This document shows, in pieces, positions 14,128-21,650 of a DNA stretch of 24,801 nt. Made by a program: the position numbers and the translations under genes. The notes beneath the pieces were generated by a model. That model worked only from the letters and a program-made list of their open reading frames with translations. It was not told the origin of the DNA and did not search any database. The number at the start of each line of letters is the position of its first letter. Position 1 is the stretch's first letter. Origin of the DNA: a virus; IMG/VR virus record IMGVR_UViG_3300021962_000614, positions 1 to 24,801 of that record; one strand, written 5' to 3'.

Positions 14128-14677
14128 AGAGTCTGTAGGCGAATGGGTAGATATATCTATACTGGTAGAGAATCCTAGAAATCCAAGAGTAAACGATCAG
14201 GCGGTAGAATCTGTAGCGAAGAGCATAAAGAGGTTCGGATTCTCTTCGCCGATCATCGCCAGAAGAGCAAATAACATGATCATAGCAGGGCATACTCGCT
14301 ATAAGGCATCTATAAAGCTCGGATTATCTACTGTACCAGTAAGGTATCTAGATCTAGATCCTGCAGATGCTGATCTATTGATGATCGCAGATAATAAGAT
14401 CGGAGAAAAAGCAGATTGGAATAACGATTTGCTATCCGAGATACTTACAGAGATGAATGGATTCGGATTAGAGTTAGATACTCTAGGCTTTTCGGAGGAG
14501 GAACTATCTAATCTTATAGATACTATGGATGTACTGGATAATAATGATCAATATATAGAAGAAGATCCTAAATTAACTTATAAATTAATAATAGAAGATC
14601 TAACAGAAGAAACACAATATGAGTTAATCGAAAAATTAGAAGCAGAGGGATATAAATGCAAACCATTGATATTATAA
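14105..14677 (+). CDS. ParB/Srx-fold domain protein
   Basis: A 190-residue protein with the ParB-type N-terminal domain: VENPRNPR (residues 21-28), an SIKRFGFSSPII segment, then IIAGHTRYKA (59-68, the GHxR signature) and LDPADADLLMIADNKIGE. No HTH domain of chromosomal ParB follows; an acidic helical region does (residues 105-150). Such short ParB-fold proteins are common in phages, some next to methyltransferases, where they may bind DNA or act as nucleases or CTP-dependent clamps. The start could instead be 14117. The gene overlaps the ABC-GNAT gene by 22 bp, tying it to that protein. The last 100 bp are markedly more AT-rich than the rest. Confidence 0.82.
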   Translation: MDRKMQNKESVGEWVDISILVENPRNPRVNDQAVESVAKSIKRFGFSSPIIARRANNMIIAGHTRYKASIKLGLSTVPVRYLDLDPADADLLMIADNKIGEKADWNNDLLSEILTEMNGFGLELDTLGFSEEELSNLIDTMDVLDNNDQYIEEDPKLTYKLIIEDLTEETQYELIEKLEAEGYKCKPLIL

Positions 14678-15756
14678 TAGAAAATAAACAAAATTTGTCT
14701 ACAAGATGTAAACAAATTGCAGGAATGTTCGATGTACCAATAGAAGAAAAATCTAGATTAGAATGGCATATAAATTCTAATGGATTAAATGAAAAAAAAT
14801 GGAATGTAGGTCTTATTGTAGGACCATCAGGATCTGGAAAATCTACCATAGGTAATCACTTATATAGTGAATATTTATCAAAAGATATAAAATGGGATGA
14901 AAATAGTGTAATTGATAATTTCCCAAAAAGTCTATCATTAGAAGAAATATGCTCTATTTGTAGCAGTGTAGGATTTAATACTATCCCAGCATGGTTTAGA
15001 AATTATGCAGTATTATCAAATGGAGAAAAATTTAGAATAGATCTAGCTAGAAGATTAGCAGAACAAGATAATATAATTGTTGTTGATGAATTTACATCTG
15101 TAGTAGATAGACAAGTAGCAAAAATCGGATCTCATTCAGTACAAAAAATAATTAGAAAACAAGATAGACAATTTGTAGGAATATCATGTCATTATGATAT
15201 TATAGACTGGTTACAACCTGACTGGATTATAGATGCTAGTAAGCAATCTCTAGAATGGAGGTCTCTTCGGCAAAGACCAAAAATTAATGCAGAGATCAGG
15301 AGAGTCTCATATGATTACTGGAAAATATTCAGTAAATATCACTATATGAGCAATACATTAAATAAGTCGGCTCGATGTTATGGTTTGTTCATTGATAATA
15401 ATATAATAGGTTTTTGTGCAGTATTGCATAATGTTGGTATTTCCAATAATCTAAAAAGAATATCTAGAATAGTTATTCTCCCTGATTGGCAAGGACTAGG
15501 ATTAGCATTTATTTTAGCTGAAACAATAGCATCTGCTTATATATCTATAGGATATGAATTTAGAAATTATCCAGCTCATCTATCATACATTAAAGCTCAT
15601 AAAAGATCTAAAAATTGGAGAAATTGTGGTATCAAAGGAATTTGTAAAAATAAAAATAAACCTCATATAGCTATGACAAGTAGATACTGTAACCCTTTTG
15701 AATATGTCGGAAAAAAAATGGATAAAGAAATCGCTATAAAATTTATAGGAGGATAA
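14656..15756 (+). CDS. ABC-ATPase/GNAT acyltransferase fusion (Mom-like)
   Basis: A 366-residue two-domain protein. The N-terminal ABC-type ATPase has Walker A GPSGSGKST (56-64), signature LSNGE (120-124), Walker B IIVVDEFTS (140-148) and a switch His in ISCHYD (179). It lacks membrane segments, so it is not a transporter. The C-terminal GNAT-like domain (about 215-366) has RIVILPDWQGLGLA with the acyl-CoA loop QGLGLA (279-284) and NYPAHLSYIKAHKRSKNW. GNAT-fold Mom of phage Mu modifies adenines in DNA; ABC-GNAT fusions beside terminase occur in other phages. DNA modification is thus a reasonable inference, not a demonstrated function. The gene is more AT-rich and far poorer in GATC than its neighbours, consistent with separate acquisition. 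Confidence 0.8.
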   Translation: MQTIDIIIENKQNLSTRCKQIAGMFDVPIEEKSRLEWHINSNGLNEKKWNVGLIVGPSGSGKSTIGNHLYSEYLSKDIKWDENSVIDNFPKSLSLEEICSICSSVGFNTIPAWFRNYAVLSNGEKFRIDLARRLAEQDNIIVVDEFTSVVDRQVAKIGSHSVQKIIRKQDRQFVGISCHYDIIDWLQPDWIIDASKQSLEWRSLRQRPKINAEIRRVSYDYWKIFSKYHYMSNTLNKSARCYGLFIDNNIIGFCAVLHNVGISNNLKRISRIVILPDWQGLGLAFILAETIASAYISIGYEFRNYPAHLSYIKAHKRSKNWRNCGIKGICKNKNKPHIAMTSRYCNPFEYVGKKMDKEIAIKFIGG

Positions 15757-15761
15757 TCTGT

Positions 15762-16199
15762 ATGAGTAGTGGCAGACCATCAAAATTAGATGGAAAAGTT
15801 AAAAAACTGATCCTCGATGCTATCTCTCTAGGGGCTACGAAGAGACAAGCATGCCAATATGCCAAGATTGACGAATCGACTCTATATGACTGGTTATCTA
15901 AAGGAAAAGGGCAGAGTAGAGGAATTTATTATGACTTTTACCAAGATTATCAGAGAGCAGAGGCATCTCCATGTATATATGCTCTAGGGGTAGTACAAAA
16001 AGCTATGAGAGAGGGAGATGTAAGATCGGCGATGTGGATACTGGAGAAAAAATATGGGTTTGGGCAGACTACTCCTCAAGTGCAAATTTCTGTAACTCCT
16101 GAAAATATGACGGTTACACAGTTAGTAAGAGAGATAGAGGATGTATCCAGTAGGATCGGAGTGCTATCGCCTCCTCCGATAGATCTCGATGAAGAATAA
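15762..16199 (+). CDS. terS: Terminase small subunit
   Basis: A 145-residue protein. GRPSKLDGKVKK and then ATKRQACQYAKIDESTLYDW form the N-terminal helix-turn-helix used by small terminases to recognise the packaging site; the centre is helical (oligomerisation) and the acidic C-terminus (PPPIDLDEE) suits contact with the large subunit. It is followed immediately by the large subunit. The ribosome site AGGAGG ten bases upstream lies at the end of the ABC-GNAT gene, five bases before whose stop-to-start gap, so all are in one operon. Confidence 0.88.
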   Translation: MSSGRPSKLDGKVKKLILDAISLGATKRQACQYAKIDESTLYDWLSKGKGQSRGIYYDFYQDYQRAEASPCIYALGVVQKAMREGDVRSAMWILEKKYGFGQTTPQVQISVTPENMTVTQLVREIEDVSSRIGVLSPPPIDLDEE

Positions 16200-16223
16200 A
16201 ATTATTAGAGAGCAGATAGCAGA

Positions 16224-17687
16224 ATGAATAAGCAGGATATGATCAAATATCTGCAATTGAGTGATAAGATCGAAAAAATAAAACAGACTACTCCTCTCTC
16301 TCTTGCGAAACTATGGACTCCGATCTGTCATAGATGGGATGGACTAGGATCGAAATCTCCTAGAGTTAGGGGATGTGGTAGATATATGGAATATGTAGAG
16401 AATGATCTATGGACATGTAAACACTGCGATATAAAAGAATCTCGATCTAGTCAATGGGGAGCGATCCGATCTATAACGTCAGAGGCTTATGGGATCTTCG
16501 GAGGTAATAGATCTGGTAAAACTGAATCTGTGGTTATGTTTGCTATAGCTACTGCTCTAGGGGCAAAAGATCCCAGTGTTAGAGACTGGCTAGAAATAAA
16601 TGGGCTACCTCCTGACTTTATACAAGATGATCCTGCAGAGGTGTGGATTTCTGCGCTATCTTATGGAGATGCCCTAACATATCTTCGCCCAAAAATAGAA
16701 AAGTTTGCTCCCAGTAATACGCAGTATATACGATGGAAAGCGCAGGATCGAGCCTCTGCGATCTTCCATAATGGAGGAAAGATCCTCTCTTTATCTGCAG
16801 AATCAGGGAGGGAAAAGTTTCAGGGAGGGGCAGTAAAGTTAGTAGTACTGGATGAGGAACATCCAAAAGATATATTTGATGAATGTATGCTCCGATGTGT
16901 AGATCATAAAGGGAGAGTACTGCTATCTATGACTGCACTTAAGGGGATAACATGGGTACACGATGTATTTATATCCAAGATTACTAGGGGATATGGATAT
17001 AGCTATATATCAGGGCTAGATAATCCCTATGTATCCTCCGTAAAACTGCGCAGATCTATCTCTCACATGTCAGATGAGAGCCAGCGATCTAGGCTATTCG
17101 GAGAATTTGTAAATCAGCAGGGGCTAGTATACTCGGAGTTTTCGATAAATATACATGTTGTACCATCTTTCGAACCTCCTGCAGACTGGGCTAGAGATAG
17201 AGCGATAGATTTCGGTGTAAAAAATCCTTTTTGTTGCCTATATTTTGCACACGATGAGAAAGACGATGTACTGCATGTATACAGAGAATACTATATGACA
17301 GAAAAGACTACTCTGGATAATGGCAGAAATCTAGAGCAGATACAGAAGAGATATGCAGAGGAGTATAGATGGACAGTAGCAGATCCAGAGAGTAAAGACG
17401 GGAGGCTAACTCTTATGAGGGAGTGCAATATAGATAATAAGCCAGCTCCAAAACATCTCGGAGTAGTAGAGACTATAAACTATGTAAAAGAACGCCTTGC
17501 AATAGATGCAGAGGGAAAAACACATCTAATCATTCACGATAATTGTAAGAATCTTTTGAAAGAGTTAAGATTATACAGATGGGCAGAGGGAGCAGGAGGA
17601 GATAGACCGATCAAAAAAGATGATCATGCTCTAGATGCTCTCCGATATGAGATTGCATTTTTAAAACGATGGCAGTTACACCAGTGA
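16224..17687 (+). CDS. terL: Terminase large subunit (ATPase-nuclease)
   Basis: A 487-residue packaging motor. ATPase: Walker A GGNRSGKT (93-100) and Walker B VVLDEE (207-212). Nuclease: RAIDFGVKNP (Asp329), VADPESKD (Asp387) and KKDDHALDALRYE (Asp466/467/471), the acidic cluster of the RNase H-like fold that cuts concatemers. An unusual N-terminal extension carries Cys/His pairs (Cys35-His36, Cys51, Cys65 and Cys68) that look like a zinc site before the ATPase. The ribosome site is weak (AGCAGA), so translation may rely on the small subunit upstream. The stop overlaps the HTH gene. Confidence 0.95.
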   Translation: MNKQDMIKYLQLSDKIEKIKQTTPLSLAKLWTPICHRWDGLGSKSPRVRGCGRYMEYVENDLWTCKHCDIKESRSSQWGAIRSITSEAYGIFGGNRSGKTESVVMFAIATALGAKDPSVRDWLEINGLPPDFIQDDPAEVWISALSYGDALTYLRPKIEKFAPSNTQYIRWKAQDRASAIFHNGGKILSLSAESGREKFQGGAVKLVVLDEEHPKDIFDECMLRCVDHKGRVLLSMTALKGITWVHDVFISKITRGYGYSYISGLDNPYVSSVKLRRSISHMSDESQRSRLFGEFVNQQGLVYSEFSINIHVVPSFEPPADWARDRAIDFGVKNPFCCLYFAHDEKDDVLHVYREYYMTEKTTLDNGRNLEQIQKRYAEEYRWTVADPESKDGRLTLMRECNIDNKPAPKHLGVVETINYVKERLAIDAEGKTHLIIHDNCKNLLKELRLYRWAEGAGGDRPIKKDDHALDALRYEIAFLKRWQLHQ

Positions 17688-17959
17688 GCACATATATGAG
17701 AGAGATAGATCGATATATCCCCAAAAATCATTTTGGTTCGTGGCTACACTCCTATCTATCTACTCATAATATAGATATTTCCTATCTATCCAAGATTTCA
17801 GGAATCTGCAGAAGAGATATAAAAAACTGGATACTAGGGGTATCTCATCCTAAGATCGCATACTATGCTTTTTTGATCAGGGCATTATGCAAGATAACAG
17901 GAGACAAGGAACAAGATCTCTATGTGGATAGTATTAAGCAAGTACTAAAAGATTTTTGA
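17669..17959 (+). CDS. Cro/CI-type helix-turn-helix protein
   Basis: A 96-residue protein. Residues about 22-65 (WLHSYLSTHNIDISYLSKIS, GICRRDIKNWILGVSHPK) fit a lambda-repressor-like helix-turn-helix: Leu-Ser-xx-Ser-Gly-Ile, then Ile-xx-Trp-xx-Gly-x-x-x-Pro. It overlaps the terminase stop by 19 bp. A start at 17696 would remove nine residues. It lies just before an early promoter (17978-18006) and is the only Cro-like regulator in the window, making it a candidate to switch the early promoters off. No cleavage or dimerisation domain of a CI repressor is present, so lysogeny is not implied. Confidence 0.72.
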   Translation: MAVTPVSTYMREIDRYIPKNHFGSWLHSYLSTHNIDISYLSKISGICRRDIKNWILGVSHPKIAYYAFLIRALCKITGDKEQDLYVDSIKQVLKDF

Positions 17960-17977
17960 TATTTTTTATTATTTTAT

Positions 17978-18006
17978 TTGACACTTGTATATATAAATGC
18001 TATATA
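17978..18006 (+). promoter_or_regulatory. Early promoter of the small-gene cluster
   Basis: -35 TTGACA (17978-17983), 17-bp spacer, -10 TATATA (18001-18006). The spacer and following bases carry ACTTGTATATATA and TATATATAAGT, nearly identical to the minus-strand promoter at 1981-2009. TTTTTTATTATTTT lies immediately upstream. Confidence 0.8.
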
Positions 18007-18054
18007 TAAGTATACAGATAATAAAATCTGTAATAACTAATAAACGGAGCTTAT

Positions 18055-18201
18055 ATGATGCCAATAGATAATACAATTGCTAGACTAGAAAACGAAATTG
18101 CTACAAATAATTTTCACTTTTCTACATGTGATCTTGAAAATACAAAAAGATTATTAGAGATCGCTTATAAAATAAGAGCTAATATTCTAGCTAGAAAATA
18201 A
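18055..18201 (+). CDS. Small hypothetical early protein (48 aa)
   Basis: A 48-residue protein beginning MMPIDNTIARLENEIA and ending ILARK. It carries the early leader TAAACGGAGCTTATATG and is the first gene after the early promoter. Predicted to be mostly helical, with an N-terminal amphipathic stretch and a Leu/Ile-rich C-terminal helix. No family recognised. The second ATG three bases on could be the true start. Confidence 0.65.
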   Translation: MMPIDNTIARLENEIATNNFHFSTCDLENTKRLLEIAYKIRANILARK

Positions 18202-18216
18202 TAATAAATCTTATCA

Positions 18217-18247
18217 GTGGCAGGAGTTCTATTACTACTCCTGCTAC
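18217..18247 (+). promoter_or_regulatory. Intercistronic hairpin
   Basis: GTGGCAGGAGT (18217-18227) and ACTCCTGCTAC (18237-18247) form an 11-bp stem with one G-T wobble and a 9-nt loop. The stem contains AGGAG, but the functional ribosome site is ACGGAGTAAC at 18261-18270. No T-tract follows. Likely an mRNA stability or processing element, similar in position to the hairpin at 1370-1395. Confidence 0.5.
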
Positions 18248-18273
18248 TACTAACTAATAAACGGAGTAACAAA

Positions 18274-18501
18274 ATGATTAAAATCTTATGTATAGATAAC
18301 GATCACGATAACGCAGTAAAAGAGAATCTCACAAAACATTATTATGTAGCAGTAGATAAGATACTCTATATCTCTGTACCAGATAATGATAAATCTATTA
18401 GAGGATGTGAGATAAAACTAGTTACTGGAGAGATCTTGATATGTGTGGAAAAAAAAGAGAATGTATTTGAAAAGTTAATGTTAGTGTGGAGTAAAAAATA
18501 A
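18274..18501 (+). CDS. Small hypothetical early protein (75 aa)
   Basis: A 75-residue protein. The start at 18274 has the conserved leader AAACGGAGTAACAAAATG. The longer reading from 18217 begins with a Leu repeat produced by the hairpin and lacks a start site, so it is rejected. The sequence (MIKILCIDND, then YISVPDNDKSIRGCEIKLVTGEILICV) looks like a small beta barrel. Function unknown. Confidence 0.75.
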   Translation: MIKILCIDNDHDNAVKENLTKHYYVAVDKILYISVPDNDKSIRGCEIKLVTGEILICVEKKENVFEKLMLVWSKK

Positions 18502-18502
18502 T

Positions 18503-18721
18503 ATGACTATAGATGGAATAAAAATAATAGACCTTACAAAGATCATTTATACAGTGTGTAGCGATAGAGGGATCTCTACTTTTGAGGCGATGGAAATAGC
18601 AGAAGAGATACTAGTTAGATCAGCTCTTCGAAGAGATATAAATAATTATCTAATAAGACTAGTAGGAAAGATTAAGCATAGACTTATCATAGAGGAGATC
18701 AATAGATGCCAAACTCTATAA
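18503..18721 (+). CDS. Small helical hypothetical protein
   Basis: A 72-residue, mostly helical protein starting one base after the previous stop and overlapping the next start by 16 bp. It has Ile/Leu-rich helices separated by charged turns (SALRRDINNYLIRLVGKIKH) and a basic character near the C-terminus. The ribosome site is weak (GGAG 12 bases before), so coupling is likely. No family recognised. Confidence 0.7.
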   Translation: MTIDGIKIIDLTKIIYTVCSDRGISTFEAMEIAEEILVRSALRRDINNYLIRLVGKIKHRLIIEEINRCQTL

Positions 18722-19008
18722 TAATAAATAATCGTCTGATTCTTAAAATGTGGAATAGCCAGATCGATCAAATAATCGAAGATCCCAAAAAGCATAATAT
18801 AGAAAAAATAGGATCTGCATTAAGAGAGGTAGATAGTAAGCAGATAGCATGGCTAAGATCGGATTATGGCATATCTGCAAAATGTGGAGAATGGATACAA
18901 GAGCTTAATATAGATGGTACATGGTTCTGCTCCTGTCCTGATTTCCAATATAGAGGCAGGATATGTAAGCATCTAGCAGTACTCTCCCATAACTGCACAA
19001 AATTTTAG
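18706..19008 (+). CDS. SWIM-type zinc finger protein
   Basis: A 100-residue protein ending in FCSCPDFQYRGRICKHLAVL, which fits the SWIM motif CxC-x(n)-CxH (here n = 9). SWIM domains bind zinc and contact DNA or protein; in cells they accompany SWI2/SNF2 ATPases, MuDR-type transposases and Sws1. Here it stands alone with an N-terminal helical region (residues 1-60), as in several small phage proteins. Last gene before the structural operon, so a role in late-gene activation or DNA processing is possible but not shown. Confidence 0.78.
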   Translation: MPNSIIINNRLILKMWNSQIDQIIEDPKKHNIEKIGSALREVDSKQIAWLRSDYGISAKCGEWIQELNIDGTWFCSCPDFQYRGRICKHLAVLSHNCTKF

Positions 19009-19032
19009 AGATAAATAATTGTACTTTGCAAA

Positions 19033-19064
19033 AGATAGTCAGTTAGATAGATCGGTGATATACT
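19033..19064 (+). promoter_or_regulatory. Putative late promoter of the head operon
   Basis: AGATAGTCAGTTAGATAGAT begins at 19033; TATACT follows at 19059-19064, 26 bp from the first base, upstream of the portal ribosome site AAGGAG. The AGATAGTCAG word is identical to that at 8471. A TTGCAA at 19026-19031 is 27 bp from the -10, too far for a sigma70 -35. Confidence 0.5.
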
Positions 19065-19085
19065 ATGCTCATATAAGGAGATTAT

Positions 19086-21644
19086 ATGGCAAACGAAATC
19101 GAAAAATCTAACTGGCTATCTCGCTTTTTATCTGTATTTCAGAGTAAAGCATTAAAAACAGTACAAGATCCGAAAGAGGTAAACAGAGGAGCAGGATGGA
19201 CTAGCACATTTGGGATCTCTCCTACGTTCTCTCCTCGTGCTAGTATGTCAGTATATGGCAAACATGCATATACTCATGCATGTGTTACTAGAGCCTCTCA
19301 AGATATAGCCTCTCTGCCTATAAAGTACTATCGTAAAGACGAGCAGATCTATGAAGATCCTTTTATATCTCTCATCGAGACTCCGAACTCTCAAGATAAT
19401 CAATATATTTTTATAGAGCAGTTAGTAGTCGATATTATGATGACTGGGAATCTTTATGTACTGATCATCGGAGATATATCTAGACCTGCTAGCCTATATC
19501 GTCTGCATCCAGAGCAAGTTAGGATTATACCAGATCCCATAAAGATGATCGCCGGCTATGAGTATAGCGATGGAGGATCTACTGTAATATATCCTCCTGA
19601 TAGAGTGATACATATCCGATCTGCATCATGGGATATAGGAGCTAGAGGCGAGCTATATGGCATGGGTATAGTAGAGGCTCTAAACGAAGAGATTACTGCC
19701 GATCTCAATGCCCAGCGAATGGCTAGTGCAGTATCAAAACAAGGGAGACCAGATGTTTTACTATCTCCTCAAGATCCTGCAGATATATGGGATAAGAAGA
19801 CAAGAGAAGACATCATGCAGAGCTATCGATCTATGACGAAAGATGGAGGAGCTATGGCATTATCAGGTCAGATAAAAGTAGATACTCTAGCACTATCTCC
19901 AAGAGACATTGAATTTCAAGCTCTGCGAACACTGGCTAGAGAGAATATATCTGCAGTATGTGGAGTACCCTCTACTGTTCTAGGACTACCTGACGCAAAT
20001 TACGCGACTGCGAGACAATCCTCTATTACTTACTGGCAGATACAAAAACAGAGATCAAAAAAGATCGAGTTTCTATTAAATAAGATCGCTAGATTATTCT
20101 CTCCTGATCTTTGGTGTATGATCGATTTTTCCGATGTCGATGCCTTGCAAGATATGCGATCTGCACAGTTACAGAGAGTGCAATATCATATCCTTAATGG
20201 TATGTCTCCAGCAGATGCCTACAATTATGAGGGGCTAGATAACTCTCCATTTTTGGAGCAGGTAGCAGTAGCAGATACTACTACGCAATCTATAGATCCT
20301 ACAGATATGATAGCTAGATCTATAGAGCAATTGTGCAAAACAGAAGAAGATACAGAGGATACTCTAGACTATGATGATATAGATCTACTCGAGTTAGAGA
20401 TAAACTACAATGTAGATCAAAAAAAAAATATTACAATTCATAGAGGATCTGTAGGAGATAATAACCCTACAAATTTTCCTGAAGATGGAGACGATAAAGA
20501 GGTAGCTCTACGAAATTCAAACTATGAGAGATTTCCATATCAGGAGGCTCTATCGCTTAAAGAGCAGTATCCAGAGATATGGAAAAGAGCAGGGAATATA
20601 CTAGGGAATCTTCAGTTTTCGAGGCTCTTACCGATAGCAGAAAGATCCTCTAGTATAGCCCAAACTGATACAGAAGAGTTAGCAATCCGTTTACGAGAAG
20701 CATGGGGAGCTAGACATTTCGATGATTATCGGCTCAATGGTGTAGTAGCTCAAATAAAATGGCTAGTAGTAGGATCTCGTGGATTATCACACATGAGAAA
20801 GGTTATCTCGGATGAGAAGAGAAGACTAGATGCAAAAAAAAGATCCTTCAGATCGCAGGAGCAGAAAGATCTCTACTGGCATCAATGGAATGTTAAAGCC
20901 CTAGAACCATCGCAGAACGCATTAAATACTGCTAGTACTAACTATCTGCTATCTGCCTCTACTAGATATGCTCTTCGATCTTCTACTCTCATAAATGCGA
21001 TACAAAATAAATCATACGAAGAGAAAAATATAAACTACTCCCAGCTACTAGGGAGAGCTATAGAGATTAAGGCTATAAAAGATAGTATCGGTAGAGTATG
21101 GAGCAGTATATGGACTCTTACCGGAAACGATAACCTGACAGAACTTTATGCATTGACAGGAAAAACTAGACCTCTCGATCTAGATTTCGGACTACGATCC
21201 CTCTCCGATCCTATGATCTCGAAGATGGCTACAGAGATAGTAGATACTACAGAGAGAGAGGTAAAAGAAATAGTTAGGACTGGTATAGAGCAGGGTCTAT
21301 CTAATGAGCAGATAGCCAAAAATATAAAAAGTGCTACATCTTTCTCGGATGCTCGATCTATGATGATAGCGCAAACAGAGGCAACTAGATCTATAAATGA
21401 ATCTACTGTACAATCTTATCAGCTCTTCGAAAAAACGGAAAATGTGCAAGTTATGAAAGAATGGATCTCTAGTAGAGATGGAAAAGTAAGAGACGAGCAT
21501 AGAGAGCTAGATCTAGATGCTCCGATACCAGTAACTCAAGATTTTGAGGTTAATGGGTATCGAGGATCTGCTCCCTCAAATTTTGGAGTACCTGCAATGG
21601 ATATCAATTGCAGATGTACCATAGCCCCAGTAATAAAGGATTAA
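19086..21644 (+). CDS. Portal protein fused to MuF-like head morphogenesis domain
   Basis: An 852-residue protein, the longest in the window. The N-terminal 400 residues are an HK97-type portal: HAYTHACVTRASQDIASLPI, VVDIMMTGNLYVLI, then GVPSTVLGLPDANYATARQS. A linker rich in Asp/Glu follows (about 420-470). The last 190 residues form an SPP1 gp7/Mu F-like domain, with MIAQTEATRSINES near 760 and MKEWISSRDGKVRDEH, then INCRC (840-844). Portals form the dodecameric DNA gate; MuF-type proteins are packaged with the head and may enter the cell. Normally these are two genes. The fused frame is continuous with no internal stop, so it is a genuine fusion here. Ribosome site AAGGAG. Confidence 0.9.
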   Translation: MANEIEKSNWLSRFLSVFQSKALKTVQDPKEVNRGAGWTSTFGISPTFSPRASMSVYGKHAYTHACVTRASQDIASLPIKYYRKDEQIYEDPFISLIETPNSQDNQYIFIEQLVVDIMMTGNLYVLIIGDISRPASLYRLHPEQVRIIPDPIKMIAGYEYSDGGSTVIYPPDRVIHIRSASWDIGARGELYGMGIVEALNEEITADLNAQRMASAVSKQGRPDVLLSPQDPADIWDKKTREDIMQSYRSMTKDGGAMALSGQIKVDTLALSPRDIEFQALRTLARENISAVCGVPSTVLGLPDANYATARQSSITYWQIQKQRSKKIEFLLNKIARLFSPDLWCMIDFSDVDALQDMRSAQLQRVQYHILNGMSPADAYNYEGLDNSPFLEQVAVADTTTQSIDPTDMIARSIEQLCKTEEDTEDTLDYDDIDLLELEINYNVDQKKNITIHRGSVGDNNPTNFPEDGDDKEVALRNSNYERFPYQEALSLKEQYPEIWKRAGNILGNLQFSRLLPIAERSSSIAQTDTEELAIRLREAWGARHFDDYRLNGVVAQIKWLVVGSRGLSHMRKVISDEKRRLDAKKRSFRSQEQKDLYWHQWNVKALEPSQNALNTASTNYLLSASTRYALRSSTLINAIQNKSYEEKNINYSQLLGRAIEIKAIKDSIGRVWSSIWTLTGNDNLTELYALTGKTRPLDLDFGLRSLSDPMISKMATEIVDTTEREVKEIVRTGIEQGLSNEQIAKNIKSATSFSDARSMMIAQTEATRSINESTVQSYQLFEKTENVQVMKEWISSRDGKVRDEHRELDLDAPIPVTQDFEVNGYRGSAPSNFGVPAMDINCRCTIAPVIKD

Positions 21645-21650
21645 AAAATT

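Noticed and set aside
14656-15756. ABC transporter ATP-binding subunit
   Set aside because: No membrane partner nearby, C-terminal half is GNAT-like and the gene is locked in a ParB/terminase operon.
17940-17976. Intrinsic terminator after the HTH gene
   Set aside because: T-rich but no adjoining stem of useful length; it is more likely the upstream element of the early promoter.
18217-18273. N-terminal extension (MAGVLLLLLLLL) of the 75-residue protein as a signal peptide
   Set aside because: The leucines come from the hairpin repeat ACTACTCCTGCTACTACTA; the conserved ribosome site sits directly before the inner ATG at 18274.
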